A stretch of DNA of 64,000 nucleotides from Candidatus Zhuqueibacterota bacterium (GCA_022616415.1 JAKEEU010000250.1:29503-93502), one strand, 5' to 3'; positions 43,158 through 51,556 are shown, counted from the first letter of the stretch. A program made the numbers and translations. Notes: generated from the letters alone by a model not told the origin.

Positions 43158-44579
43158 ATGATTAAAGTCAAAATCATTAAACCGATACTGGCCATACTGC
43201 TCTTGCTTACCCCGCCGGCAGTTCAGCCAAACCTTCTCGTCTTCACTCACGTCACCGTTATTGATGCCACCGGCGCGCCGGCCAAATTCAATCAGACGGT
43301 CGTCATCAACGGCAGCCGCATCTCAGCGCTTGGGCAAACTGAGAAAGTTCGCATTCCGAAAAACGCGCATGTTGTTGAGGCAACTGGAAAATTTCTGATT
43401 CCCGGTCTGTGGGATATGCACGTGCACACGGCAAGTGAAACCTTCTTTCCTCTTTATCTCGCAAACGGCGTTACCGGCGTTCGCGACATGGCGATGGAAT
43501 TGGACAAACTGAAAGCTTGGCGTCTGCAGATTGAAAGCGGAATGATGCCGGGGCCGCGTCTCGTTATCGCCGGCCCACTGGTGGATGGACCGCATTCGGT
43601 TATTCCGGATTTATCCGCCATTGTCGAATCACCAGCCGAGGGGCGGCGGATTGTGGCTGACCTCAAGAAACAGGGTGTGGATTTTATCAAGGTTTACAAT
43701 TTTCTCTCCCGCGAAGCTTTTTACGCCATTGCCAGTGAAGTCAAGGAACAAGGCATCCCCTTTGCCGGGCATGTGCCGCTATCGGTCAGCGCCGCGGAAG
43801 CCACGGACGCGGGACAGAAGAGCATCGAGCATCTTACCGGAATTTTGCTGGCCTGCTCCTCACAAGAAGCGCGGCTGCGAAGCACGATCGTCGATAGCAT
43901 CCGGCAGTCGAATTATTCTGCTCGGGAGGTGAATCGCTTGATCTTTTCCGCCCCGCCTGAAGAGATCACGAAAACCTACGACGAAGAGAAAGCCGGAGCG
44001 CTCTTCGCGCGTTTTGCAAACAACGGTATCTGGCAGGTGCCGACGCTTTTCATACTCAAGCTCATCACCTTTGGAAATGACGAATATAGAAATGATGTGC
44101 GGCTGAAATACATGCCGTCTTTCATCGGAGCAGGGTGGGAGCAGGCTGGCACCAATCGTCACTCAAAAGAAGAAGATGAGGCGAGAAAGCGGCTTTTTCA
44201 AAAGGAGCTGGAAATTGTCGGTGCGATGCATCGTGCCGGCGCAAAATTTCTGGCAGGCACCGACACGCCGAACCCTTATGTTTTCCCCGGTTTTAGTTTG
44301 CACGATGAGCTTGCTTTGCTGGTGCAGGCCGGCTTTACTCCGATGGAAGCCTTGCAGACCGCCACCCGCAATCCGGCAGAATTTCTTGGCCGGTTGGATT
44401 CGCTCGGCACCATCGAGGCAGGGAAAATCGCGGATCTCGTTCTGCTCGAAGCCAATCCACTTGCAGACATTCGCAATACCCGGAGCATCGCTGCGGTCGT
44501 ATTGCGAGGCAAGCTGTTCCCCATGCCAAGGCTGCAAGAGATGCTGGTTGAAGTTGAGGCTGCAAATAACAATAAATAA
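43158..44579 (+). CDS. Exported amidohydrolase family protein (second in window)
   Basis: A 473-aa protein with a signal peptide (about 1-24, IKPILAILLLLTPPA). Amidohydrolase motifs: VFTHVTVIDATGAPAKFNQ, LWDMHVHTAS (HxH), the Lys in GVDFIKVYNFLS, FAGHVPLSVSA and SIEHLTG (His ligands), FLAGTDTPNP (Asp) and ending AGKIADLVLLEANPLADI. It belongs to the same broad family as the gene at 4126-5784 but is not a close copy. A periplasmic hydrolase of unknown substrate. Confidence 0.9.
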   Translation: MIKVKIIKPILAILLLLTPPAVQPNLLVFTHVTVIDATGAPAKFNQTVVINGSRISALGQTEKVRIPKNAHVVEATGKFLIPGLWDMHVHTASETFFPLYLANGVTGVRDMAMELDKLKAWRLQIESGMMPGPRLVIAGPLVDGPHSVIPDLSAIVESPAEGRRIVADLKKQGVDFIKVYNFLSREAFYAIASEVKEQGIPFAGHVPLSVSAAEATDAGQKSIEHLTGILLACSSQEARLRSTIVDSIRQSNYSAREVNRLIFSAPPEEITKTYDEEKAGALFARFANNGIWQVPTLFILKLITFGNDEYRNDVRLKYMPSFIGAGWEQAGTNRHSKEEDEARKRLFQKELEIVGAMHRAGAKFLAGTDTPNPYVFPGFSLHDELALLVQAGFTPMEALQTATRNPAEFLGRLDSLGTIEAGKIADLVLLEANPLADIRNTRSIAAVVLRGKLFPMPRLQEMLVEVEAANNNK

Positions 44580-44615
44580 GCGCAATGCGGACGAGCCGCA
44601 ACCCCCCAAAAATCT

Positions 44616-44689
44616 CCAACTGATAGAAGAACCCAACTGTTAAAGCTTTATCCATTGGGCTGCGCTCGTAGGGTTTTTCTATCAGTTGG
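44616..44689. terminator. 19-base-arm inverted repeat after the amidohydrolase gene
   Basis: CCAACTGATAGAAGAACCC at 44616 and GGGTTTTTCTATCAGTTGG at 44671 are complementary at 18 of 19 positions, separated by 36 bases, with a T-rich stretch soon after the right arm (44692-44712). This could be a terminator with a long loop or a palindromic mobile remnant. Confidence 0.5.
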
Positions 44690-44755
44690 AAAAAGTCTTT
44701 GCTTTTTTTTTTGCAAAGAGTTGACTTTTAACAGACTAAACAACGGAGAATGTGA

Positions 44756-46138
44756 ATGCCTTTCTCAAAAACGAATTTGGCCATTTTCGCATTGACGCTT
44801 CTCACACAGAATTTATGGCCGCAGGAATGGCCGCAATGGCGCGGCCCCGATCGCAACGGCCATTTAAAAGCGTTTGCGGCGCCGGCAACGTGGCCGGACA
44901 GCTTGAAAAAAGTGTGGAGCATCGAGGCCGGCGCCGGACTCGCTTCGCCGGTTGTCGCTGATGGCAAAATTTATTTGCACACGCGCGACGGCGACGACGA
45001 AGTGGTTTCCTGCTATCGCCTCAGCGACGGCAGCCGAATCTGGCAGCAGCGCTATACCACGCCGTTTATTCCCAATCCCCAAGCCGTCATCACGCGCTTC
45101 TTTCCCGCGTCCAAAGGCAAAGGCCCTTTTGCAACGCCGGCGATACACCGCAATCGTCTCTACACGCTCGGCGTCGATCGTGTGCTCTCTTGTTTTGATG
45201 CGAAAACCGGCGACTTGAAATGGCGACATCATGAGCTTAAACAAGAAATACCCGATAAGGTCGTTTATGAGTGTCCTCCATGTGGTTGCAATATCGACGG
45301 CAAAGAATTTGACCAGCCGGGCAAATGTCCTGCTTGCAACATGGATTACGGCCCCAAAGGTTTGGAAACCTCGGCCAGGCGTGGCGAAGGGAATTACTAT
45401 GGCGCTGCCGCATCACCGTTGATCGAAGGTAACCTCATCATCGTCAATATCGGCAATCCGAATGGCGGCGATCTGGCGGCGTTCGACCTGCAAAGCGGCA
45501 AGGAACAATGGCGCTGGCGTGGCCCGGCGCCTTCCTCTTCTTCACCGCTGGTGGCCGAGCTTCACGGCGTCCGGCAGGTGGTGGTTTTAACGCGGCACAA
45601 TCTCGCCGGCGTTGCGGTGGTCAACGGCCAACAACTCTGGAGCCATGACATCGAATCGAACGCGCAAATCGTGACGCCGATCGTTTTCGAGGACTTGGTG
45701 ATTTTCTCCGGCTATCGCAGCCCGACCAATGCGATCAAAATTAAAAAGGAAAAAGCGGCGTGGTCGGTCGAGCCGGCGTGGACCACGAATGACGTCACGT
45801 TGTACATCAGCACGCCGGTTTTGATGGGAGATAAGCTTTGGGGATTGTCCTATGCCAATCACGGCCAATTCTTTGCGATGGAGGCGCGAACCGGCAAGGT
45901 GTTGTGGACGAGCGAAGGCCGTCAAGCGCAGGGCGCCGCCATTTTAAATGCAGGAGAAATTTGGCTGGCCTTGACCGACGAGGCGAAGCTCATCGCCATG
46001 GCCGGATACGGCGCGGCATATCACCCCATCGCCAATTATCAAGTGGCTGACAGCCCGACCTGGGCGCATCCGGTTTTGATGGGCAGGGATATTTTGATCA
46101 AAGATGAAACACGTCTGACTTTGTGGCGCATGGAGTGA
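44756..46138 (+). CDS. PQQ-type beta-propeller with inserted heavy-metal-binding domain
   Basis: A 460-aa protein with a signal peptide-like start (LAIFALTLLTQNLWPQ). Propeller blades: EWPQWRGPDRNGHLK, SCYRLSDGSRIWQQR, SCFDAKTGDLKWRH, AAFDLQSGKEQWRWRG, FAMEARTGKVLWTSEG. Between blades, at about residues 169-203, sits a heavy-metal-binding module YECPPCGCNIDGKEFDQPGK with CPACNMDYGPK, closely like those in the DJ-1 protein at 35356. Whether the propeller has a quinone cofactor is not shown. Same export compartment and shared metal module link it functionally to that protein (inference). Confidence 0.83.
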   Translation: MPFSKTNLAIFALTLLTQNLWPQEWPQWRGPDRNGHLKAFAAPATWPDSLKKVWSIEAGAGLASPVVADGKIYLHTRDGDDEVVSCYRLSDGSRIWQQRYTTPFIPNPQAVITRFFPASKGKGPFATPAIHRNRLYTLGVDRVLSCFDAKTGDLKWRHHELKQEIPDKVVYECPPCGCNIDGKEFDQPGKCPACNMDYGPKGLETSARRGEGNYYGAAASPLIEGNLIIVNIGNPNGGDLAAFDLQSGKEQWRWRGPAPSSSSPLVAELHGVRQVVVLTRHNLAGVAVVNGQQLWSHDIESNAQIVTPIVFEDLVIFSGYRSPTNAIKIKKEKAAWSVEPAWTTNDVTLYISTPVLMGDKLWGLSYANHGQFFAMEARTGKVLWTSEGRQAQGAAILNAGEIWLALTDEAKLIAMAGYGAAYHPIANYQVADSPTWAHPVLMGRDILIKDETRLTLWRME

Positions 46139-46150
46139 AATCTTAGGATA

Positions 46151-46270
46151 ATGCTTTATTGAACGCTAATCTTTGCCGAAAGGTCTTATGAGCTGACGAC
46201 CGTCCGGATGCCATATTCCACAAGCTTGATAAGGCTCAAAATCAAATTCATGAATAAAGCATCCGGACGG
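46151..46270. repeat. Nested inverted repeats before the cytochrome-like lipoprotein gene
   Basis: CCGTCCGGATGC at 46200 pairs perfectly with GCATCCGGACGG at 46259, and ATGCTTTATT at 46151 pairs with AATAAAGCAT at 46253, partly overlapping the first right arm, so the two structures exclude each other. They lie in the only gap before the gene start at 46273/46294 and could be alternative hairpins or operator sites. Confidence 0.45.
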
Positions 46271-46293
46271 TTATGAAAACTGCGGAGGCCGTT

Positions 46294-46689
46294 ATGGTCC
46301 GAGTTATCCTTTTACAGTCGTTACTTGCAGGCATTCTCGCCCTCACCACCTGCTCATCTAACCCACCCGCCATTCCTCCGGCTCGGGAATCAACAACGAA
46401 GCTCCAAGCCGCGGCAGTTGCATTCTCGCATGCCCAACCTGATTCGCCCCGCGTGGATTATTTCAATGCCAGTGTTCGCCCCCTTCTCGAAAAGCAATGC
46501 CAGCCGTGCCATTTCAAAGGGGGAAAAGTGTATGCACAGCTCCCATTCGATAGTCCGAAAACGATTCGAGAGCTCGGCACCCGTCTCTTTAGCCGCATCA
46601 AAGATGAAAACGAACAGGCCCGCATTCGCACTTTTCTCGCGCAGGCCCCGGATTCAACGACAAGCAGCACCGGCCGGCTGGATCGATGA
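46294..46689 (+). CDS. Small cytochrome c-like lipoprotein with one CxxCH motif
   Basis: ATG 46294 (MVRVILLQSLLAGILALTTC) gives a lipoprotein-type signal ending in Cys; ATG 46273 would add seven residues. The mature part contains CQPCHFKGGK (heme-binding CxxCH, Cys69-His73) after VRPLLEKQ, the layout of planctomycete-type single-heme cytochrome domains (xxPxLxxxCxxCH). The rest, AQLPFDSPKTIRELGTRLFS.., carries no obvious distal Met. An electron-transfer role in the periplasm is plausible. A decayed copy of its C-terminal half lies at 48545-48673. Confidence 0.75.
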   Translation: MVRVILLQSLLAGILALTTCSSNPPAIPPARESTTKLQAAAVAFSHAQPDSPRVDYFNASVRPLLEKQCQPCHFKGGKVYAQLPFDSPKTIRELGTRLFSRIKDENEQARIRTFLAQAPDSTTSSTGRLDR

Positions 46690-46732
46690 TCATGCAAGAA
46701 CCGGCCTCAAGGCAGCAATTCTGGAATAGTGT

Positions 46733-48349
46733 CTATTTTGAACCAGGACTTGCATCTCCCAGCATCTTCTTCACTTCTTGCAGTGCAGGAAGCTCGCTAT
46801 CGGCATGGTGCCACATCAGATTCAGCTCGGCATAAGCTTGGTGGGCTGTTTTTGTTTCTTTGGCACGTGACGCTGCACGCGCCAAACCCAGCAGGGAAGA
46901 GGCGCGCCGCGGGGCCCGCTTAAGCGCCCGCTCGAATTGCTGCATGGCTTCGGCGGGGCGGTTCAGGTTTAACAGGATCTCGCCGAAAAGCTCATGCGAC
47001 GGTTTGGTGGGCCAAGGCGGCCCAAAGTCGTGCGGCATGGCATCTTCGACGGTGGTAGCGTTTGTCATCAACTCGATAGCTGCCTCGCTCTTGCCGTCAT
47101 CCAGCCTGAGGAGAGCTTCCAACTCCAGTTCCAAGATGTCGGCTCCATTTTTATATTCAGCCGACTCTTTCGGCGACGAAGCGCGTCGTGCTTTCATGTC
47201 GTCGAGCGTGCGTTCTGCCATCGCGCGATTGCCGGTCTTGAGCGCGGCCAGGCCGCTCACAAACAGATCGATGGCTGCCGTCCCCAGACTCATCTCGGAC
47301 GCCTCGAGCCTCACGCGAAGCGCGTCGCTGTCCCGCTTTTGGGTTTCAATGAGATAGGCCGCGCGCATACGGACGAGGTGAGAGCGGGCCATGCCCGAGT
47401 TGCGATTCTGTTTGAAATTCTCCTCGACAATATCCAATAACTTTCGCGCCTCAGTATATTTCCCTTGCTGGAGATAGCTGTACGAGAGCCACCAGATCGC
47501 GTGGTAACCGTGACCACCGAGCGGAACGTGCGTGCGCTCTGCCCACGCTTTGGCGGCGGCATACGAGTCTTCGTTCGACGCCGAGGCCTCGTCCCACATT
47601 CCCATGGCAAAAAAGATATGTGACGGCATGTGCAGAGCGTGCGAGGCCGCCGGCGCAATTTTGGCGTAAACGCGGGCCGGGCGCAGTCCGAGCGGCGCGT
47701 GAATCGGATCGTCGTAAGAATGAATCAGGTAGTGTGCGGCCCCAGGGTGCTGTGGATTTTTAGCAAAGACTTCCTCAACGGTGGCGGCTGCTTTCATATA
47801 AATGGAGAAGTCACGCCCTTCGTGGCAAGTGCCCAGGAGGGCAACAGCATGGAACGAGGCAGCGTCGAGGTCGTCGGGATACTTTGCAGCCAGCCGCCCC
47901 ATGTCTTCCGCGTAGGCAAAATCCCTTTCCCGCTTATCGCCCTCGCCAAAGAGAACGTCGAGGGCGCGCAAATAATCTTTCTCGCGCTCCGTGGCAGCTT
48001 TGGCCAGGCGATCCGCAGAGGCCGGGGCCAGCTTTTCCAACGCCGTTCTTGCCGCCTCGCGATCCTGCTCCATCCAGATGGGATGATTGTGCGTCATGGC
48101 TTCTCCCCAGTACGCCATCGCGAAGTTTGGGTCGATTCGCCGGGCTTCCTGGAAGGCCTCTCTGGCGTCCTCGTATTCGAAGCTGTGCAGCATCAAGAGT
48201 CCCTTGAGGAATGCTCCCTGAGCTTCCGGCGCACCGGAGGTGGGAAAAGTCGTCTTGCCATACTCTGCACGTTGCGCGACAGCAAGCTGGGCAGCCACGA
48301 GTGTGGCCGCCGTGAAAACGATCGTTCGAAAAGTAACGGCGCCTTTCAT
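46733..48349 (-). CDS. Exported tetratricopeptide repeat protein, 538 aa
   Basis: Signal peptide about 1-26 (TLVAAQLAVAQ). The protein is almost wholly helical with TPR-like pairs, for example LLMLHSFEYEDAREAFQEA with FAMAYWGEAMTHNHP, ARKLLDIVEENFKQN, and AMQQFERALKRAPRRASSLLG. This arrangement is that of a widespread family of about 550-aa exported TPR proteins with unknown function. It is convergent with the cytochrome-like gene (43 bases apart). Probably a periplasmic scaffold. Confidence 0.87.
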   Translation of the reverse strand: MKGAVTFRTIVFTAATLVAAQLAVAQRAEYGKTTFPTSGAPEAQGAFLKGLLMLHSFEYEDAREAFQEARRIDPNFAMAYWGEAMTHNHPIWMEQDREAARTALEKLAPASADRLAKAATEREKDYLRALDVLFGEGDKRERDFAYAEDMGRLAAKYPDDLDAASFHAVALLGTCHEGRDFSIYMKAAATVEEVFAKNPQHPGAAHYLIHSYDDPIHAPLGLRPARVYAKIAPAASHALHMPSHIFFAMGMWDEASASNEDSYAAAKAWAERTHVPLGGHGYHAIWWLSYSYLQQGKYTEARKLLDIVEENFKQNRNSGMARSHLVRMRAAYLIETQKRDSDALRVRLEASEMSLGTAAIDLFVSGLAALKTGNRAMAERTLDDMKARRASSPKESAEYKNGADILELELEALLRLDDGKSEAAIELMTNATTVEDAMPHDFGPPWPTKPSHELFGEILLNLNRPAEAMQQFERALKRAPRRASSLLGLARAASRAKETKTAHQAYAELNLMWHHADSELPALQEVKKMLGDASPGSK

Positions 48350-48512
48350 AAAGAACCTCCTTCCTGAAAGGTTGAAATATCAATTGCCAGCAGTCATTGC
48401 GAAGGATGAAGCATCGAAGCAATTCACTACTTCAAGATAACAAATTTATCCAAAAAGTCAATCGTGGTGATAACAAAACTAGGTCATAACTATTCAGGTG
48501 TCGCTAAAGAAA

Positions 48513-48721
48513 GGCAAAACGATTATGGGCAAAACCATCCAATTTGTAAAGGTGGAAAGACGCATGCGCAGCTTCCGTTCGACGATCCCAAAACGCTACG
48601 CCATCTCGGCACGAAACTTTTCAGCCGCATTCAAAGTAAAAAAGACCAGGCTGTCATTAACACATTCCTTGCACGTAAATGTTCAGGCCTTTTTAGAAGG
48701 CAAAACAATTTTGGGCAAAAC
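48513..48721. repeat. Direct repeats flanking a gene relic
   Basis: GGCAAAACGATTATGGGCAAAAC at 48513-48535 and its near copy at 48699-48721 (two differences) flank a 163-base segment containing the cytochrome-like relic. The GGCAAAA/ATT word belongs to the same vocabulary as the palindrome at 21651. This looks like an insertion or excision scar. Confidence 0.5.
48545..48673 (+). pseudogene. Relic of the cytochrome-like lipoprotein gene
   Basis: In one frame the segment reads CKGGKTHAQLPFDDPKTLRH then LGTKLFSRIQSKKDQAVINT, matching HFKGGKVYAQLPFDSPKTIR and ELGTRLFSRIKDENEQARIR of the gene at 46294. The heme motif and N-terminus are missing. It stands just upstream of the DUF1684 gene, whose long open frame runs through it in another phase and should not be taken as coding there. 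Confidence 0.65.
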
Positions 48722-48749
48722 TATTACGTGGTTTGCTGAACTTTTACAA

Positions 48750-49676
48750 ATGAACAATAGTGTAAATTTTTTTGCATGGCTGATCACCGTTTGCACTGCG
48801 TTTTTGTGCGGATGCAATTCGTCACAACCGCGCCAAAGAGCCGAGGCGAAATATCTTGGCGAGATTCAGGCTTGGCATCAGCAGCGGATCGAGAGCCTCA
48901 AAAGTCCCACCGGCTGGCTCAATCTCGCCGGACTCTTCTGGCTCGAGGAAGGCGAAAACACTGCCGGCGCGAATTCCACCAATGCGATCATTTTGCCAAA
49001 AGACAAAGCGCCGGATTTTATTGGCTCTTTTATTTTACACGACAGCATCGTCATGTTTCAAACGCGACCGGGAGTAAACGTCACGTTCAACGATAGCGTG
49101 GTCACGGCCATCGTCATGCACAATGATTTGCAAGATCATCCCACCAAGCTATCGTTCGGCCCGCTGAGCTGGACGATCATCAAGCGCGGCGAGAGATATG
49201 GTGTGCGCCTGCGCGATTACGAACATCCGGCGGTGAAAAATTTCGACGGCATCGAGACTTTTCCAATTGACTCGACTTGGCGGATCGAAGCCTCATTCGC
49301 GCCCAACAATCCGCCGAAAGTGATAGCGATTCAGACCGTGCTCAATACCATCAACGAAGAGCCTTCGCCCGGCGCGGTTGTTTTCAAGATCAACGGCAAA
49401 ACCTATCGCTTGGACGCCACCGGCAAAATGGCGGACAAAGAATTGTTTGTGATCTTTGCCGACCAAACCAATGGCAAAGAAACATACGGCGCCGGCCGCT
49501 ATCTCTATGTTCCCACCCCGGACGCAACCGGCAAAACCATCATCGATTTCAACAAAGCCTACAATCCACCGTGTGCCTTCACGGCGTATGCCACCTGCCC
49601 GCTGCCGCCGGAGCAGAACAAGCTGCCCATCCGCATCACGGCCGGTGAAAAGAATTTTTCGCACGCAACGCACTAA
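48750..49676 (+). CDS. DUF1684 family lipoprotein
   Basis: ATG 48750 (MNNSVNFFAWLITVCTAFLC) gives a lipoprotein signal with lipobox LCGC. The body matches DUF1684: SPTGWLNLAGLFWLEEGEN, IIKRGERYGVRLRDYEHP, FDGIETFPIDSTWRIEA, GAGRYLYVPTP, and the highly conserved end DFNKAYNPPCAFTAYATCPL then PPEQNKL. About 308 aa. The family's biochemical role is unknown. The frame extends back to 48498, but those codons run over repeats and a gene relic, so 48750 is preferred. Confidence 0.88.
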   Translation: MNNSVNFFAWLITVCTAFLCGCNSSQPRQRAEAKYLGEIQAWHQQRIESLKSPTGWLNLAGLFWLEEGENTAGANSTNAIILPKDKAPDFIGSFILHDSIVMFQTRPGVNVTFNDSVVTAIVMHNDLQDHPTKLSFGPLSWTIIKRGERYGVRLRDYEHPAVKNFDGIETFPIDSTWRIEASFAPNNPPKVIAIQTVLNTINEEPSPGAVVFKINGKTYRLDATGKMADKELFVIFADQTNGKETYGAGRYLYVPTPDATGKTIIDFNKAYNPPCAFTAYATCPLPPEQNKLPIRITAGEKNFSHATH

Positions 49677-49736
49677 GCAAGTATGGCCACATCCCCCCAT
49701 CATCTTCGTAATGCCTTATTTACGGGTGGAAACAAT

Positions 49737-49908
49737 TGTCATTCTGGAAGAATGTCCATGCCGCGCACGGCACCCACGAATAATGAAAATTGGAGTGCAA
49801 CGGTTCACCGTTGCAATGCTAAAGCATTGTACTCCGGCCTATTTTCGTGGTAATCTTGTTTAAATCTAGCACTGTGCTTGCAATAAAAAAGATGCTTACA
49901 GCATGACA
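49737..49908. repeat. Family A palindromic repeat (inverted orientation) interrupted by family B
   Basis: The left end TGTCATTCTGGAAGAATG and right part AGCACTGTGCTTGCAATAAA.. ending AGCATGACA are the two ends of a family A element in reverse orientation, but 172 bases apart instead of 73. About 100 bases are inserted, including the family B double hairpin and flanking CCACGAATAATGAAAAT / ATTTTCGTGG arms. The rest of the 430-base gap 49677-50106 shows no gene. Confidence 0.6.
49792..49835. repeat. 44-base double-hairpin element (family B, copy 2)
   Basis: Ends GGAGTGCAA and TACTCC enclose GCAACGGTTCACCGTTGC and AATGCTAAAGCATT. Same length and architecture as 21583-21626, with different inner stems that keep their pairing. 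Confidence 0.65.
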
Positions 49909-50106
49909 TGGTTGGTAGTCCACCGAAACCCGCGTGATCACTCATCCTCCTAAACTCCTCTTGCTTATTTCTCAAAAAATGTTATATTTCTTTCACAAAC
50001 CATTTCGACGTTGGAGAAAAAAACCGCCATTTCAAATTCAATCTTAAAAAGCATTTCTACCCGGATTCCATCACTTGGAGTTATTCAACCGAAAGGAGAG
50101 TAAGCT

Positions 50107-50952
50107 ATGGCTAATTATGCAAATCCCGAGGTGCTGGTGTCGACCGATTGGGCCGATCAGCGCAAAAGTGATCCGAACGTCGTGATCGCGGAAGTCGACG
50201 TCGATACCGCGGCATACAACGAAGGCCACGTTCCCGGCGCCATCGGCTGGAATTGGCAAACCCAGTTGTGTGACACGGTTCGCCGCGACGTGATCAGCAA
50301 AGCCGATCTCGAAAAACTGCTCGGCAGCAGCGGCATCGGCAACGATACCACGGTCGTGTTGTACGGCGACAACAACAACTGGTTTGCGGCTTGGGCTTTT
50401 TGGCAGTTGAAGATGTACGGCCATAAAGACGTGCGCATCATGAACGGCGGACGAAAGAAATGGCTCGCCGAAGGCCGGACGTTGTCGAAAGATGCGGTGA
50501 CTCCCAAAGCCAAAACCTACAAAGCCACGGAACGCAATGACTCGCTGCGCGCCTATCTACGGCAGGTGCAAGACGCGATGAATTCGCCGAGCTCTGCGAT
50601 GGTGGACGTGCGCTCGCCGGACGAGTTCAGCGGCAAGATTCTTTCGCCGCCCGGACTGCCGGAAACCTGCCAGCGCGGCGGGCATATCCCCGGCGCGAAA
50701 AGCATTCCGTGGGGAAAAGCCTGCAACGAAGACGGCACGTTCAAAAGTGCCGACGAGCTGAAAGCGCTTTATGCCGGCATGGGCGTCACGCCGGACAAAA
50801 ATGTGATCGCCTACTGCCGCATCGGCGAGCGCTCCAGCCATTCGTGGTTCGTGCTGAAATATTTGCTCGGTTATCCGAACGTCACCAACTACGACGGCTC
50901 GTGGACCGAGTGGGGCAACCTGGTCAACGCGCCGATTGAAAGAGGCGCTTAA
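50107..50952 (+). CDS. Thiosulfate/mercaptopyruvate sulfurtransferase (two-domain rhodanese)
   Basis: A 281-aa cytosolic protein after a strong Shine-Dalgarno (GAAAGGAGAG). The N-terminal inactive rhodanese domain has VSTDWADQ, YNEGHVPGAIGWNW and VVLYGDNNNWFAAWAFW; the C-terminal active domain has MVDVRSPDEFSG, RGGHIPGAKSIPWGKA and the catalytic loop YCRIGERSSHSW with Cys237. It transfers sulfane sulfur from thiosulfate or 3-mercaptopyruvate to thiol or cyanide acceptors. The CRIGER loop is more typical of thiosulfate-type enzymes. It stands alone. Confidence 0.95.
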   Translation: MANYANPEVLVSTDWADQRKSDPNVVIAEVDVDTAAYNEGHVPGAIGWNWQTQLCDTVRRDVISKADLEKLLGSSGIGNDTTVVLYGDNNNWFAAWAFWQLKMYGHKDVRIMNGGRKKWLAEGRTLSKDAVTPKAKTYKATERNDSLRAYLRQVQDAMNSPSSAMVDVRSPDEFSGKILSPPGLPETCQRGGHIPGAKSIPWGKACNEDGTFKSADELKALYAGMGVTPDKNVIAYCRIGERSSHSWFVLKYLLGYPNVTNYDGSWTEWGNLVNAPIERGA

Positions 50953-50960
50953 CCGCATGA

Positions 50961-51006
50961 CGCAAAGCGCATCGTGTTTGCGGGATTTTACATGATGCGC
51001 TTTGCG
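50961..51006 (+). terminator. 13-base perfect inverted repeat after the sulfurtransferase
   Basis: CGCAAAGCGCATC at 50961 and GATGCGCTTTGCG at 50994 are exactly complementary with a 20-base spacer, 8 bases after the stop codon. No U-tract follows the right arm, so it is either a rho-independent-like hairpin of weak type or a 3' stabiliser. Confidence 0.5.
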
Positions 51007-51160
51007 CTCCACCTTCGGCAAGGATAAGAAATGTTACAAAATAAATGGTTTCAAACGGTTTTTGCAGGTTGTTACTATTGGAGTGCTGCAGGTACGGCAT
51101 TTCCCGAACCCATGCGATGTAAATAGTGTACTGCAACAACCTTCCAAAGCATGGCCATAT

Positions 51161-51556
51161 ATGTGGTACTATCAAACGGAGATTTTAAATCAACATCATA
51201 AACCTTTACAGATAACGGAATTCGGATTTTATGTGCTTGAAGGTAAAACTTGGAAGCTAAGAACACATATAAAACGGCACATGGAACATGAGGATTACTT
51301 CAACCCCAATCTGGATCCTTTTGAAAGCATGCCACAACTCTATACAATTAAAAATTTCATAGAATGGTACGATGATAGTGACGATGTGGAAGATGGCTGG
51401 ATTCAACCAGGACACGTTGCAGTTTGTAAGATAAATTGGCATGGATCGGCATTTAAGAGTGTCCCAAGGGCCAAATGGAGTTATTGGGCAAAGGATCATG
51501 ACGGTAATAAGTTCTACGGTGAGGCCGAAATAATATCTGTGCCCATTACTCGATGA
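51161..51556 (+). CDS. Hypothetical protein, possibly 5'-truncated, AT-rich
   Basis: From ATG 51161 (MWYYQTEILNQHHKPLQITE) 131 aa; the frame is open back to a TTG at 51002, but that start lies inside the terminator-like hairpin. The sequence is rich in aromatic and charged residues (KLRTHIKRHMEHEDYF, FIEWYDDSDDVEDGW, PRAKWSYWAKDHDGNKF), without signal peptide or membrane segment, and resembles a soluble domain. It is visibly more AT-rich than its neighbours, suggesting transfer. A second short frame at 51030 (MLQNKWFQTVF) in another phase may be its lost N-terminus. Function unknown. Confidence 0.5.
   Translation: MWYYQTEILNQHHKPLQITEFGFYVLEGKTWKLRTHIKRHMEHEDYFNPNLDPFESMPQLYTIKNFIEWYDDSDDVEDGWIQPGHVAVCKINWHGSAFKSVPRAKWSYWAKDHDGNKFYGEAEIISVPITR

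Noticed and set aside
48393..48424. Short REP-like sequence GTCATTGCGAAGG..CGAAGCAAT
   Set aside because: It resembles a widespread bacterial repeat, but only one short copy is present here, too little to support an annotation.
48498..48749. N-terminal extension of the DUF1684 protein
   Set aside because: It runs over direct repeats and a gene relic, while ATG 48750 gives a proper lipoprotein signal.
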